Source of the DNA: Portibacter marinus
Lineage (GTDB): Bacteria; Bacteroidota; Bacteroidia; Chitinophagales; Saprospiraceae
NCBI RefSeq assembly: GCF_021533195.1
Contig: NZ_JAJNKB010000009.1
Span: forward strand, 1 to 64,000
Reading direction: 5' to 3'
DNA length: 64,000 nucleotides
The notes below the pieces were generated by a model that saw only the letters and a list, made by a program, of their open reading frames with translations, was not told the DNA's origin and searched no databases. Numbering within the stretch: position 1 is the first letter of the stretch; every line of letters begins with the position of its first letter. Below are positions 11,401 through 19,867 of the stretch, in pieces. The translations under genes and the position numbers were made by a program.

Positions 11401-11579
11401 TCGATGGTGAAGTCCCTATTATTATACATGACTTAATCGATAAAGGGGGTGCACCTTCGGGTACCGAAATTGTGATTCGACTCAAGAAAGTAATTCATGG
11501 AAAAAAGTATCTTTACGATCTTAAACACTTAAAAGATGAAGAAAATTTTATGGGTGATCACGATGACTTTAATCCTTAG
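8427..11579 (+). CDS. LytS-type sensor histidine kinase with periplasmic beta-propeller
   Basis: Start 8427 is chosen over the in-frame ATG at 8397 because it gives a clean signal peptide ('MKRSPLILFIITVLF') right after the regulator stop. The ~1050-residue product has a long periplasmic Reg_prop-type beta-propeller region (about 40-680, 'IWLGLLNSVVQFDG', 'NIWMSTDHGFSCF'). A Y_Y_Y domain follows ('YYWYRLKGYEEGW', 'LAPGNYALELK'), then a transmembrane helix at about 774-796. The His_kinase domain carries His832 in 'MNPHFIFNSLNSIKW', and the ATPase has its N-box 'FLENAIWHG' and 'DNGVG'. It probably senses an external ligand and phosphorylates the neighbouring LytTR regulator. The overall plan resembles hybrid sensors of Bacteroidota, but the regulator is a separate protein. 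Confidence 0.92.
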   Translation: MKRSPLILFIITVLFISIDVRSQTLSRELDYLIKSSYEISVTKPPYFIRSIFKDKEGFIWLGLLNSVVQFDGSRGKEIFYHPQNNPEMITAGPDIIREDQMGNIWFGSWKAGLCVYDKERRKFRSLELGSNEITDILVRSDSTIWIATKNGTLYQYTKNSKILEKVQIIQDETIGLEEESEKLGRMAIHSLYEDELWIAGHHGLFLYHFSSGLTDYIPYPFTEERYYERWPPPVLVDDLHQVYVGLYNGLGILIYNADSKKWTHQITVSEEQGLKLGRTRMINIFPYQDSLILAASWFNHFYLIKKNNPSDFVVKPYSGNQNALGFFVDKESAVYVGLHNKLLAFDQSNDIFRNFTFEVYEDYDGKSNFQRSFLKDEASGRYYFGTAGGDGVLSYDKEMKNLEVFRHKSEYGRDQFDSEISSLFNWRDTIWAATSDGLRYLEDEKLRLGRKNDMHWQNIDQCFDAVDGYWFSLKNGGMVSINNMDKVYLEKRTIDKVVEIDSFILLIKARDQLFFYHYPSEQIVENSVLNNDLLRAFEINDFIWENDTIWMASKGNGLLQVFEKDSTFQIVQWLSDRGKGSNVVNKLLLSNAGNIWMSTDHGFSCFVRNSSKILDFGIEDGVDFAPRAGLLEELSDGIIISSARNGFEYWDEGLLTGEKLSLNPYVRNIYVNGSFTDHDPNLSLTLKPHDDHLSIELGTIHHGLNTDIYYWYRLKGYEEGWIANGTNNVVQFTNLAPGNYALELKSTTTPSWEEGGVTEMKVQVRATFFERKLVRFSALIILTLLLSLLLFLYYDRKKKRDVLREKELKLSEAKREKIHAEMTALRSRMNPHFIFNSLNSIKWYILKEKPELASKYLSKFSKLMRHILDYSKQEMINLKEEISWLELYVELESLRFEESLQFIVKVDIARDQKTVMIPTFVLQPFLENAIWHGLADKSGEKKLCLIVKEYEDHLEFRVKDNGVGRKSVQFCEKPHSSSGIAITSRRIAPYSVDGEVPIIIHDLIDKGGAPSGTEIVIRLKKVIHGKKYLYDLKHLKDEENFMGDHDDFNP

Positions 11580-12000
11580 TTGTTCTCAGGAATCAAAGTT
11601 TCAGGATTATGATCTGATGAAGCATGGCTTAGCCATAAAAATAAAGGCGCCAGCAGAACCTGAAGTCAAAGTCACTGATATGGGTATTGCAAAGGATGTC
11701 ACTGTAAAAAAAGGTGATGAATATAATATTCAGATAATCTCTTCAGCTGCAACTACCTATGATATTGCTAAAATCATCGAAGAAAAGAAAAAAGAGGTTC
11801 AGGAAGGGGTCTATTTTTCTCAAATCATACAAGAAGATGACAACGGCTTTGTTTTTGAGAAGAAAGTAAACGAAGATAATGTCAACTATGACTTTCGAGT
11901 AGTCAAAATTGTGGGTGATGTGGAATACGACTTCCAGACTGGTTTGATGGGAAAGTTTTCTAAATCAGATGTTATCGATATGTACGACGCCGTTAGATAA
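11536..12000 (+). CDS. Small predicted lipoprotein of unknown function
   Basis: The 154-residue product starts with a lipoprotein signal ('MKKILWVITMTLILSCSQ'; lipobox LILSC). Its start overlaps the end of the histidine kinase gene by 44 bases, which points to translational coupling. The remainder is charged, with a few beta-strand-like segments ('YNIQIISSAATTYDIAKII'). I do not recognise the family. Position suggests membership of the sensor operon, perhaps as an accessory or output protein, but there is no direct evidence. Confidence 0.8.
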   Translation: MKKILWVITMTLILSCSQESKFQDYDLMKHGLAIKIKAPAEPEVKVTDMGIAKDVTVKKGDEYNIQIISSAATTYDIAKIIEEKKKEVQEGVYFSQIIQEDDNGFVFEKKVNEDNVNYDFRVVKIVGDVEYDFQTGLMGKFSKSDVIDMYDAVR

Positions 12001-12022
12001 ATAATTGAAAATTATAAATAAA

Positions 12023-12054
12023 AAAAGGCACTTAGTTTAAACTAGGTGCCTTTT
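12023..12054. terminator. Bidirectional intrinsic terminator
   Basis: A 16-bp stem (one G-T wobble) reads AAAAGGCACTTAGTTT against its complement. The plus-strand side is followed by TTTTCTCTTT and ends the sensor operon. The minus-strand side runs into TTTTTTTATTTATAA, which is an even better U-tract and implies a transcript arriving on the minus strand. Confidence 0.85.
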
Positions 12055-12074
12055 CTCTTTAGAAAGAAATCTTC

Positions 12075-12143
12075 TCAGGCTTTGCTTATAAGTCGTTCAC
12101 CAAAGGCGAAGAAAAGTAATATAACAATTGATAGAATTAACAT
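12075..12143 (-). CDS. Possible 22-residue hydrophobic microprotein
   Basis: An ATG-initiated 22-codon frame on the minus strand reads 'MLILSIVILLFFAFGERL' plus ISKA and then TGA. It consists of one hydrophobic helix followed by a short positively charged tail, the usual form of small inner-membrane peptides. It lies 20 bases before the minus-strand U-tract of the terminator at 12023-12054, which otherwise has no minus-strand gene to serve. A TAATTTG sequence about 10 bases upstream weakly resembles a -7 box. The ORF could be chance, so this is a candidate only. Confidence 0.3.
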   Translation of the reverse strand: MLILSIVILLFFAFGERLISKA

Positions 12144-12371
12144 GGTTTAGTAATTTAGTTCAAATTAATGTTTTTAGTTATTCGTGTCAATCATATGAGC
12201 GAAATTTTATGTCGTACGATAGGCACTAACAGATTGTTCAATCATATTAAACAGAAGAAACATTTGTTAAATCTATCATATGCAAATACATTGCCAACAA
12301 TTTCTATAAAAGATACGGAAGAGTTTATAGGTTTTTAAGGTCAATGGTTCACGGCATTAAATAATCATTGA

Positions 12372-12839
12372 CTAGTGCTTGAAGTCTCTGTATTGCTTTT
12401 GCATGGCGAACAAGAAATTACGGAGATACTGATCAAGGCATTTTCTATATTGATTTTGTCCTGGTTTGCGAAAAAACGCATTTACCTCATGTTTGCTTAT
12501 GACTATTCCTACAATATTATATAATTCCACCATCTCTTCCACTTTTAAGTTCATAGCGATCTTAAGTTTTCTCAGAATGATGTTGTTATTCAATTCCTTC
12601 TCCGGATCAGGTTGTATTCCCTCTTTTTTGCCCCGCTTTTTATTGATCAAACCATTCAGAAAAGCAGCCAAATATTCATCTGAAAGATTGGAAAAGGAAG
12701 CGTCGTCTTCCGGTTTTAACCACTCGCTCAGTTCTTTGCGATTAGTAGGTTTGCCTCCTGACCGAAATAAATCCATCATCTGATCATCTCCATAATCGAA
12801 AATATATCGAAGTTGTCTAAGCACTACATTATTGTCCAT
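12372..12839 (-). CDS. yehS: DUF1456 family protein (YehS-like)
   Basis: The 155-residue protein has the two tandem ~70-residue DUF1456 units. Each opens with 'NNxxLRxLR/K' and continues to a 'K/PxNRKEL / KHEVNAFFRKP' helix ('VVLRQLRYIFDYGDDQMMDL'; 'IILRKLKIAMNLKVEEM'). Length and layout match E. coli YehS (about 156 residues). The biochemical function of the family is not established. It is separated from the upstream superoxide dismutase gene by a terminator and is probably transcribed alone. Confidence 0.85.
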   Translation of the reverse strand: MDNNVVLRQLRYIFDYGDDQMMDLFRSGGKPTNRKELSEWLKPEDDASFSNLSDEYLAAFLNGLINKKRGKKEGIQPDPEKELNNNIILRKLKIAMNLKVEEMVELYNIVGIVISKHEVNAFFRKPGQNQYRKCLDQYLRNFLFAMQKQYRDFKH

Positions 12840-12897
12840 TGTTTCATTTTTATTAAGAAAAAGGTTCTCATCATTGACCTTTTATGGTAGTAAATGA

Positions 12898-12931
12898 AAA
12901 GAGCTGATGAACCTCCGCTCACCAGCTCTTT
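12898..12931. terminator. Intrinsic terminator after superoxide dismutase gene
   Basis: The stem AAAGAGCTG-x-TGA pairs with TCA-x-CAGCTCTTT with one internal mismatch and an 8-base loop. On the minus strand it follows the sod stop by about 25 bases and is followed by TTTCATTTA. On the plus strand it is followed by AAATTTTTT. Confidence 0.75.
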
Positions 12932-12956
12932 AAATTTTTTATTCAACAGCTAAATG

Positions 12957-13565
12957 TTACTTGGCTGCATTGTACCTCTTATTGACTTCATTCCAGTTAA
13001 TAACATTGAAAAATGCCTGAACATAGTCTGGTCTTCTATTTTGATAATTTAAGTAGTACGCATGTTCCCACACATCTATTCCAAGGATAGGTGTTCCACC
13101 ACATCCGACGCCTGGCATCATGGGATTATCCTGATTGGGAGTAGAACAGATTTCTACTTTACCACCTTTGTGCACACAAAGCCATGCCCATCCAGATCCA
13201 AACTGTCCTCCAGCTGCACTTTTAAACTTGGTTTGGAAATCTTCATATGATCCAAATGCTTTAGTGATTGCATTGGCCACATCACCAGTTGGTTCTCCAC
13301 CACCATCCGGACTCATTATTTTCCAAAACAAACTATGATTATAAAAGCCCCCGCCATTATTTCTGACAGCTTTATTGTTCATATCAAGACCACTCAATAT
13401 TTCTTCTATTGATTTACCTTCCATATCGGTACCTTCGATAGCATCATTCAGTTTATTGGTGTAACCCTGATGGTGCTTACCATGGTGGATTTTCATTGTT
13501 TTTTCGTCAATGTGGGGTTCTAATGCATCGTGAGCATATGGTAAATCTGGTAATTCGAATGCCAT
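12957..13565 (-). CDS. sodA: Superoxide dismutase, Fe/Mn family (Mn-type features)
   Basis: Start 13565 ('[20 protein letters not shown]') is the family N terminus; an in-frame ATG 12 codons upstream is rejected. The 202-residue enzyme disproportionates superoxide in the cytoplasm. Metal ligands are visible: His in '[11 protein letters not shown]', His in '[11 protein letters not shown]', and Asp and His in 'DVWEHAYY'. 'GGGFYNH' and the glutamine in 'TPNQDNP' are typical of the Mn form rather than the Fe form, but metal choice cannot be proven from sequence. Length is normal. It is a single gene with a terminator after it. Confidence 0.95.
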   Translation of the reverse strand: MAFELPDLPYAHDALEPHIDEKTMKIHHGKHHQGYTNKLNDAIEGTDMEGKSIEEILSGLDMNNKAVRNNGGGFYNHSLFWKIMSPDGGGEPTGDVANAITKAFGSYEDFQTKFKSAAGGQFGSGWAWLCVHKGGKVEICSTPNQDNPMMPGVGCGGTPILGIDVWEHAYYLNYQNRRPDYVQAFFNVINWNEVNKRYNAAK

Positions 13566-13688
13566 AATTATATTTTTTAGTTGTTTAAATTTTAATTTCA
13601 ATTTTCACTAATTTAACCAATAAGTATATCTTTTGTTCGGATAAAATCCAACTTCCACGGAATATATATGTTATAAAAAAAAAGGTCG

Positions 13689-13696
13689 TAAATTTG
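13689..13696 (+). promoter_or_regulatory. -7 box of Bacteroidota promoter for fumC
   Basis: TAAATTTG matches the Bacteroidota -7 consensus TAnnTTTG. It lies about 50 bases before the fumarase start at 13748. No good -33 TTTG is visible at the expected spacing. Its position rules against the longer in-frame start at 13694. Confidence 0.5.
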
Positions 13697-13747
13697 CGCA
13701 GTTTATATGGCCATAGTTCAGTAGGCATTGCATTTATTATACAAGAT

Positions 13748-15136
13748 ATGAAGACAAGAATTGAGAAAGACAGTATCGGTGAAATTGAAGTTCCTGAAAA
13801 TAAGTATTGGGCAGCTCAAACCCAACGATCTAGTGAAAATTTTAAGATAGGTGGGCACGAAATGCCGACGGAAGTGATCAAAGCTTTCAGCGTATTGAAA
13901 AAAGCGGCAGCTTTGGTAAATGCAGAAGCCGGTATTCTTGCAGATGAAAAAGCTGAGGTAATTGCGAAAGTTTGTGATGAGATCTATGCCGGAATATTAG
14001 ACGATGAATTCCCTTTAGTCGTTTGGCAAACAGGTTCTGGTACACAGACGAATATGAATGTGAATGAAGTCATAGCAAATCGTGGTCATGTGCTAAAGGG
14101 TGGTCAATTAACGGATGACGATAAGTTTTTACATCCTAATGATGATGTGAATAAGTCGCAATCATCGAATGATACTTTCCCTACCGCTATGCATATTTCA
14201 GCATACATAATGTTAGTTGATGAAACCATACCTGCTATAGAAACGCTTGCCAATACCCTGGCATCTAAGTCAGCGGAATTTATGGATGTAGTGAAAATCG
14301 GAAGAACGCATTTTATGGATGCTACTCCAGTAACATTAGGTCAAGAACTATCGGGGTATGAATCACAGCTCAGACACGGAATAAGGGCCATAAGAAATAC
14401 CTTGGCTCATCTCAGTGAATTGGCATTGGGTGGTACAGCCGTCGGTACAGGCCTAAACACGCCTAAAGGATATGCGGTCAATGTAGCTGCGAAGATTGCA
14501 GAACTGACAGGCAAACCATTTGTAACCGCTGAAAATAAATTTGAAGCATTGGCAGCTCATGACGCCATTGTGGAGTCTCACGGAGCATTAAAAACGGTTG
14601 CGGTTTCATTGATGAAAATAGCCAACGACATCAGAATGCTGGCATCAGGTCCCAGATGTGGTATTGGAGAAATAAAGATCCCCGCAAACGAACCCGGATC
14701 TTCCATTATGCCAGGGAAAGTTAATCCAACTCAGGCAGAAGCTATGACCATGGCCATGGCGCAAGTATGTGGAAATGATGTTGCGATCAATATAGGCGGA
14801 ATGACTGGTCATTTTGAACTTAATGTCTTCAAACCCATGATGATCTTCAATTTTTTAATGTCTGCCAAACTGATTGCAGATGCTTGTAGTAGCTTTAATG
14901 AGAATTGTGCAAAGGGCATAGAGCCAGCTTACGAAAACATCAAGGAAAACCTCAACAACTCTTTGATGTTAGTCACAGCACTAAATACCAAAATAGGTTA
15001 TGATAAAGCCTCTGAAATTGCAAAAAAAGCCTATAAAGAAGGAACTACTTTGAAGGCTGCGGCATTAAAGTTAGACTATCTTACGGAAGAAGAATTCGAT
15101 CGATGGGTCGATCCCTCCAAAATGCTTGGCAGATAA
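13748..15136 (+). CDS. fumC: Fumarate hydratase class II
   Basis: The ~462-residue enzyme interconverts fumarate and malate in the TCA cycle. The N terminus '[20 protein letters not shown]' is standard for the family, so 13748 is preferred to 13694. Active-site regions are clear: '[14 protein letters not shown]', '[12 protein letters not shown]', '[16 protein letters not shown]', and the fumarase/aspartase signature '[13 protein letters not shown]' with the catalytic serine. Length is normal. The downstream outer-membrane protein gene follows after 17 bases and may share the transcript, though the functions are unrelated. Confidence 0.97.
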   Translation: MKTRIEKDSIGEIEVPENKYWAAQTQRSSENFKIGGHEMPTEVIKAFSVLKKAAALVNAEAGILADEKAEVIAKVCDEIYAGILDDEFPLVVWQTGSGTQTNMNVNEVIANRGHVLKGGQLTDDDKFLHPNDDVNKSQSSNDTFPTAMHISAYIMLVDETIPAIETLANTLASKSAEFMDVVKIGRTHFMDATPVTLGQELSGYESQLRHGIRAIRNTLAHLSELALGGTAVGTGLNTPKGYAVNVAAKIAELTGKPFVTAENKFEALAAHDAIVESHGALKTVAVSLMKIANDIRMLASGPRCGIGEIKIPANEPGSSIMPGKVNPTQAEAMTMAMAQVCGNDVAINIGGMTGHFELNVFKPMMIFNFLMSAKLIADACSSFNENCAKGIEPAYENIKENLNNSLMLVTALNTKIGYDKASEIAKKAYKEGTTLKAAALKLDYLTEEEFDRWVDPSKMLGR

Positions 15137-15153
15137 AATAATTATGGACTAGA

Positions 15154-15999
15154 ATGAGAACACTTTATATCCTTTTAATGGTATGTTGCTGTCTTGCGCT
15201 TAAGGCGCAATTTACAATAGGAGATCAAGTGTCCTATGAATTTGCAACCAGTGATCTTGGCAAAAAGTATTTTGAACCCATCAGTCAGGTGTACAGCAGT
15301 CTTCTTCACTCCGGTGTTTTTCCGAGATATAGTGAGGAGGGATTTCATATAAAGATTGGGGCGCACGTGACCAGATATCCTGTATATAGTGGATTGAGAA
15401 CTTATGCAGCTTCGGATGAAATTACGGATGCACCCACATTGATCGGACCTGAAGAACCGATTTCAATGGATAATGGTGTATCCCTTCCCGGAGGTAGTGA
15501 CGTTGATAACATCACACTTGGTATTCCTGAACTTTACATTGGTACATTACTGGGCACAGATTTTTATGGTCGGTATCTTCAGCTTCCCGTAGAAGGTAAC
15601 CTGGGGAGGTTAGAGCTTTACGGAGGAGGCATCCGACATGACTTTGGTCGCTATTTTTTACCGGAATATGTGAAATGGTACTTATCATACAGCTATCATC
15701 AACTTCACGTAGGCGAATCGGTAAACGCAGTCAACCAATACGGTCTGACACAGCTAGGAGTCAAATTAAACCGTATTGGTTTCTATGGTCTTTTTGGGTA
15801 TGAATACAATCGTTCAGAGTTGACATATGATTTTAGTGGAGGACCCAATGATCATACGTGGACTGTAAACATTGATGACGAAATTCCTATTCGCTATGGA
15901 GGTGGGTTCAATCTCACATTCAAACATGTGGACCTATACGGTGAGTATAATGTAAATGAACCCATTGTCTTGTTATTAGGATTCTCTGTGGGTATCTAG
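15154..15999 (+). CDS. Outer-membrane beta-barrel-like protein, DUF6588 type
   Basis: The 281-residue product has a signal peptide ending in 'LALKAQF'. The mature part is full of alternating aromatic/polar beta-strands with a 'RLELYGGGIRHDFGRYF' segment and a final strand 'IVLLLGFSVGI', as in small Bacteroidota barrels annotated DUF6588. Family assignment is from memory. The role is unknown. Its stop overlaps the stop of the convergent CotH gene by four bases. Confidence 0.75.
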   Translation: MRTLYILLMVCCCLALKAQFTIGDQVSYEFATSDLGKKYFEPISQVYSSLLHSGVFPRYSEEGFHIKIGAHVTRYPVYSGLRTYAASDEITDAPTLIGPEEPISMDNGVSLPGGSDVDNITLGIPELYIGTLLGTDFYGRYLQLPVEGNLGRLELYGGGIRHDFGRYFLPEYVKWYLSYSYHQLHVGESVNAVNQYGLTQLGVKLNRIGFYGLFGYEYNRSELTYDFSGGPNDHTWTVNIDDEIPIRYGGGFNLTFKHVDLYGEYNVNEPIVLLLGFSVGI

Positions 16000-17195
16000 A
16001 TTGAATTCATATATTCGCTGACCTGTGCATGTCTTAGAATTATAAATTTTTTCATGAGCTGTACTTCTTTTTGAAAGTCATCATTGTCGTAGTAATCATC
16101 GGCATCATGCGGCCATCTGATGAAATTCTTTTCTACCAATGGTAGAAGTTGTGATCGATAATTCTCCACCATATCCAATATTGATTTTACGGAAAGTACA
16201 TTATTTTGGACCAGAAAATTCCAGCGATTTTTCAGCTGAAGACGATAATGTTCTTCTTTAACTAAATTTGAAAAGAGCAAGGATTTATCCAAATCTATCA
16301 ATCGATCGAAGTTATATTCTCCATCACCATCTCTTCCGAAACTATGGTCAAAGTCCCACGGTGCGACTCTAATACCAGTTTGTGCATTGATCTTATAGAG
16401 ATAGAAGTTTTTTAAAAAACCATCACCTGCATTACTTATAAGTAAGAGTAAATGCCAGTCAATAATGTTAGATAAGTCGAAAATCGTTTGCAGCTGTTGA
16501 AAATCGCTCTTATCGTATGACATCAATAGTTTTCTAATTAATCTTAGCGAATCTGCAAGATCACGATCGGCTATATCCGGACTAATCTGTTGATAGTAAT
16601 TGGCAGTGTCTTGAGGTGTAACATACGCTTGATGTCTGAATAGGGAGGGCTCTTTGAAAATAAAAGAGGCACTGTCATTTTTATTAATATCGAGACTTGA
16701 AACGTCTAGTTTTTCCATTAAAACATAGAGACCATGATAACTTCCATTGAGCTCAAGTTCTACATATACGGATTGGCTCGCCTCGTGGTCGGGATTCATC
16801 TTTCGAAATAAGTCATAGCTTAATTTGTGCCGCATAAATGTCTTGTCAATATAGTTGGCATTCAAAATCCAATCATCGTCAGCAGGCAAATCAAATAGAC
16901 TGACATCCTGATCAAAATCAATTTCATAGGAAGCTTTTGGATATCTGACCGAGTAGCCTCCTCTAGTCTTCATTCGGCCTTTTAAAGTTTTATGATTATT
17001 AAAACGGATAGAGGCATCGATGTAATTTCGAGACAGATTTTCCTTCTTGCACTGCACGCGAATGGTATCTATAGCTTCCGCTTTCTCGCCCTCACAGCTA
17101 ACATTAACAAGAAGAAGTAGAGCTATTCCTATCACTAAAGAGAACAGCATCAAATTTTGCTTTTGCAAGGATTTATTAAAAGCCGAATCAATCAT
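15996..17195 (-). CDS. CotH kinase family protein
   Basis: The 399-residue protein has an N-terminal hydrophobic segment ('MLFSLVIGIALLLLVNVSC') that is either a lipoprotein signal with an atypical lipobox or a membrane anchor. Translation may begin at the second methionine (17150). The CotH region is marked by 'KGRMKTRGGYS', 'MRHKLSYDLFRKM', 'SYHGLYVLMEKLD' and 'IRVAPWDFDHSFGRDGDGE'. CotH proteins of spore coats are atypical secreted kinases; in Bacteroidota their substrate is mostly unknown. The acidic motif 'WDFDHSFG' suggests a competent nucleotide/metal site. It is divergent from the GH15 gene (60 bases between starts), so the two may share control. Confidence 0.8.
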   Translation of the reverse strand: MIDSAFNKSLQKQNLMLFSLVIGIALLLLVNVSCEGEKAEAIDTIRVQCKKENLSRNYIDASIRFNNHKTLKGRMKTRGGYSVRYPKASYEIDFDQDVSLFDLPADDDWILNANYIDKTFMRHKLSYDLFRKMNPDHEASQSVYVELELNGSYHGLYVLMEKLDVSSLDINKNDSASFIFKEPSLFRHQAYVTPQDTANYYQQISPDIADRDLADSLRLIRKLLMSYDKSDFQQLQTIFDLSNIIDWHLLLLISNAGDGFLKNFYLYKINAQTGIRVAPWDFDHSFGRDGDGEYNFDRLIDLDKSLLFSNLVKEEHYRLQLKNRWNFLVQNNVLSVKSILDMVENYRSQLLPLVEKNFIRWPHDADDYYDNDDFQKEVQLMKKFIILRHAQVSEYMNSI

Positions 17196-17255
17196 CTATG
17201 TGCAAGAAAATCAGGTTGTCTAAAACAATAGTGCAAGTAATGTACTTAATTAATT

Positions 17256-19631
17256 ATGGAAAATGATAAATATGCTCCCGGATCTCCAGGAATCGCCCCT
17301 CGATGGACCACCAGTTCAAAGGAAGGAATTGGTACTTCTATCACCTCAGAAAGTAATGTGCACTTTACTTTGAGTCATGGTATATTGAATGAGATTTACT
17401 ATCCCCAGACTGACACTGCTGCGATTCGTGACATGGGTCTAATCATCACTGATGGAAAGAAATTTTTCGCCGAAGAAAAGCGCCATACCAAATCTAAGAC
17501 AAAGCAGATCGAACCAGGGATTCCGGCTTACCAAATTGTGAATGAATGTCCGGAAAAGCGTTATAAGATTACAAAGATACTTGTAACAGATCCTTCCAGA
17601 AACACCATGTTGCAAAAAATCAAATTTGAAAGTAAGGGAGAGGATGAATATAAGCTGCATGCCTTGCTAGCACCAAGGTTAAACAATCAGGGTGCAGGTA
17701 ATTCGGGTTGGTTAGGACACTATGAGGATTATCCTATTATTTATGCTGAGAATGGTGGTAAATTTCTGGCGATGGTTTGCAGTAAGCCTTGGTTACGAAG
17801 ATCTGTGGGATTTGTTGGTGAGTCGGATGGTTGGCAAATCTTGAATGAAGACAAATGGCTAAGCAGGGAATACACTGAGGCATATGACGGCAACATTGGA
17901 TTAACAGGTGAGATTGATATCAGTGTTGGAGAAGTTGTCATTGCTATTGGTTTTGGAAACACACACGAGAATGCTGCCAGAGCGGCTATTGAAAGTATTG
18001 AAGAGGGATTTGACTTTATATCAGAGCAATATATTAATGATTGGAGGGATTGGCAGGATATGTTGAACGAGTTACATGAAGGTCGAAAATCTCCGGGTCA
18101 TTTATTTAGGAACAGTGCAGCAGTTTTGCGAACTCATTCATCGAAAAACTATCCTGGCGCAATGATGGCCAGCCTCTCCATACCCTGGGGGGAAATCAAA
18201 GGAGATGACAGTGTGAGTGGATATCATATGGTGTGGCCGAGAGACCTCGTAGAATCTGCAGGCGGCTTATTGACGTTGGGTGCAAAAGAAGATGCCATGA
18301 AGGTATTGGATTATTTGGTCAAAACTCAAAAAGAGGATGGAAGCTGGTCACAAAATATGTGGTTGTCAGGTGACGAGTTTTGGGATGGTATACAATTAGA
18401 TGAAACCGCCCTACCGATTTTGCTTGTAGACCTTTGTTTGAAGCATGAAGCCATTGGCAAAGAAGACATCGATCGTTACTACGAGATGGTTAGAAATGCT
18501 GTTACATTCTTGTTGAGAAAAGGACTTTTTACTCCTCAGGATCGATGGGAAGAACAAGAAGGTGTTTCAGCGCATACAAGTGCTACGATCATATCAGCCT
18601 TGGTTGCTGCGGCTGAGTTTGCTGATAGAGTAGGGGATAGTATAGGTCAATATTTGAGAGAGAATGCTGACGCATGGAATGAAGGATTGGATTATTGGTT
18701 ATATGTACGTTCGACCCGATTGACTGAGGAGGTTGGAGTCGATGGATATTATCTCAGAACCAATCCGCTAAGAATGAAAGCAGCAGATTTAGGTGACAGA
18801 ACAATGACGGTAAAGAATCAGCCGGAGGGAGAAAATATTATGCCAGTAGTAGAAATGATTAGTGTGGATCCATTGGCCCTGGTGAGATTTGGGCTCAGGC
18901 ATCCCAAGGATCCAAGAATATTAAATACCATAAAGGTAATCGATCATACCATTATGGCAGAGACAGAGAACGGTCCTTGCTGGTATCGTTATGTTAATGA
19001 CGGATACGGCGAACATGAAGATGGTACCGGCTATGATGGCACTGGAATAGGCAGACCATGGCCGCTTTTAGCTGCTGAAAGAGCACACTACGAAGTAGCA
19101 AAAGGTAATGTCGGTGCTGCTAAAAAATTATTGAGGGCAGTCGAAAAATTTTCCAACAATGGTATGATTCCTGAGCAGATCTGGGATAGTGAAGATATAT
19201 TAGAGAAAGAACTGTTTAATGGGCAGCATTCGGGTTCGGCTATGCCATTGGCCTGGGCTCATTCGGAACATGTGAAATTGGTTTGCTCCATTAAACACAA
19301 AGAAGTTTTTGATTTGCCCCGATGTACTTACAAGCGCTATGTCGAAGATGGTGTGCAGTCTAGCCATGCTATCTGGAGAGGTGATTTGCGATTAGCGGAG
19401 ATGCCTGCGGGCAGAAAACTCAGGATAGAAACGGTTTCTCCTGCGCGAGTGAAATGGACAACAGATGGTTGGGATACTGAGCATCAGGTAGAGACAGAAG
19501 ATATGGGTCTAGGAGTTCACTTTACGGACCTGCCGGTTCAGGAATTACAGGAAGGACAAGTCATCTTTACAATATTTTGGACAGAAGAGGGTCAATGGGA
19601 TGGAGAGGATTATAAGGTGGTAATTGTATAG
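17256..19631 (+). CDS. Glycoside hydrolase family 15 (glucoamylase/glucodextranase-like)
   Basis: The 791-residue protein has no signal peptide and is probably cytoplasmic. Residues ~10-270 form a glucodextranase-type N-terminal beta-sandwich ('HFTLSHGILNEIYYPQTD'). Residues ~290-680 are the (alpha/alpha)6 barrel with 'YHMVWPRDLVESAGGLL', 'QKEDGSWSQNMWLSGDEF' and the catalytic-base region 'NGMIPEQIWD'. A beta-domain follows to the C terminus. GH15 enzymes release glucose from the non-reducing ends of alpha-glucans, so a role in glycogen or malto-oligosaccharide breakdown is likely. Its last 88 coding bases before the final codons recur, mutated, at 25111-25198. Confidence 0.93.
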   Translation: MENDKYAPGSPGIAPRWTTSSKEGIGTSITSESNVHFTLSHGILNEIYYPQTDTAAIRDMGLIITDGKKFFAEEKRHTKSKTKQIEPGIPAYQIVNECPEKRYKITKILVTDPSRNTMLQKIKFESKGEDEYKLHALLAPRLNNQGAGNSGWLGHYEDYPIIYAENGGKFLAMVCSKPWLRRSVGFVGESDGWQILNEDKWLSREYTEAYDGNIGLTGEIDISVGEVVIAIGFGNTHENAARAAIESIEEGFDFISEQYINDWRDWQDMLNELHEGRKSPGHLFRNSAAVLRTHSSKNYPGAMMASLSIPWGEIKGDDSVSGYHMVWPRDLVESAGGLLTLGAKEDAMKVLDYLVKTQKEDGSWSQNMWLSGDEFWDGIQLDETALPILLVDLCLKHEAIGKEDIDRYYEMVRNAVTFLLRKGLFTPQDRWEEQEGVSAHTSATIISALVAAAEFADRVGDSIGQYLRENADAWNEGLDYWLYVRSTRLTEEVGVDGYYLRTNPLRMKAADLGDRTMTVKNQPEGENIMPVVEMISVDPLALVRFGLRHPKDPRILNTIKVIDHTIMAETENGPCWYRYVNDGYGEHEDGTGYDGTGIGRPWPLLAAERAHYEVAKGNVGAAKKLLRAVEKFSNNGMIPEQIWDSEDILEKELFNGQHSGSAMPLAWAHSEHVKLVCSIKHKEVFDLPRCTYKRYVEDGVQSSHAIWRGDLRLAEMPAGRKLRIETVSPARVKWTTDGWDTEHQVETEDMGLGVHFTDLPVQELQEGQVIFTIFWTEEGQWDGEDYKVVIV
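19531..19618 (+). repeat. 88-bp direct repeat, intact copy (3' end of GH15 gene)
   Basis: This segment is identical to 25111-25198 except at three positions (19547, 19551, 19587). Here it is functional coding sequence for the C terminus of the GH15 enzyme. Confidence 0.95.
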
Positions 19632-19867
19632 CCTTTAGCAGTTCATTTTATTCCTGTTTTAAAATCATAAAACATATGGCAAGTCTACTTTAATGAGCAA
19701 TGATATGGGATGTTTTAAAGTAATTTGTAATTTATTATAATGGGAAATTCTCTACCGTTTTTTTTCTGGAGATTTCGAATTTTATGAACTAGAATTGACT
19801 AGAAAAGTTTTATTAGGTGTAAAAATTTCCAGTATGCTTCATATTCATTAGCGTCTTTTATTATCTT

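Larger units (their letters stand above)
12001..12371. other. Intergenic region with terminator and possible minus-strand microprotein
   Basis: This 371-base gap contains the strong terminator at 12023-12054 and a 22-codon minus-strand ORF at 12075-12143 (both listed). It also contains the sequence GTCGTACGATA (12211-12221), similar to a palindrome at 46893-46904. I see nothing else recognisable between 12222 and 12371. Confidence 0.5.

Noticed and set aside
13566-13601. Longer N terminus for superoxide dismutase
   Set aside because: The 12 extra residues are basic, not conserved in the family, and '[15 protein letters not shown]' is the standard start.
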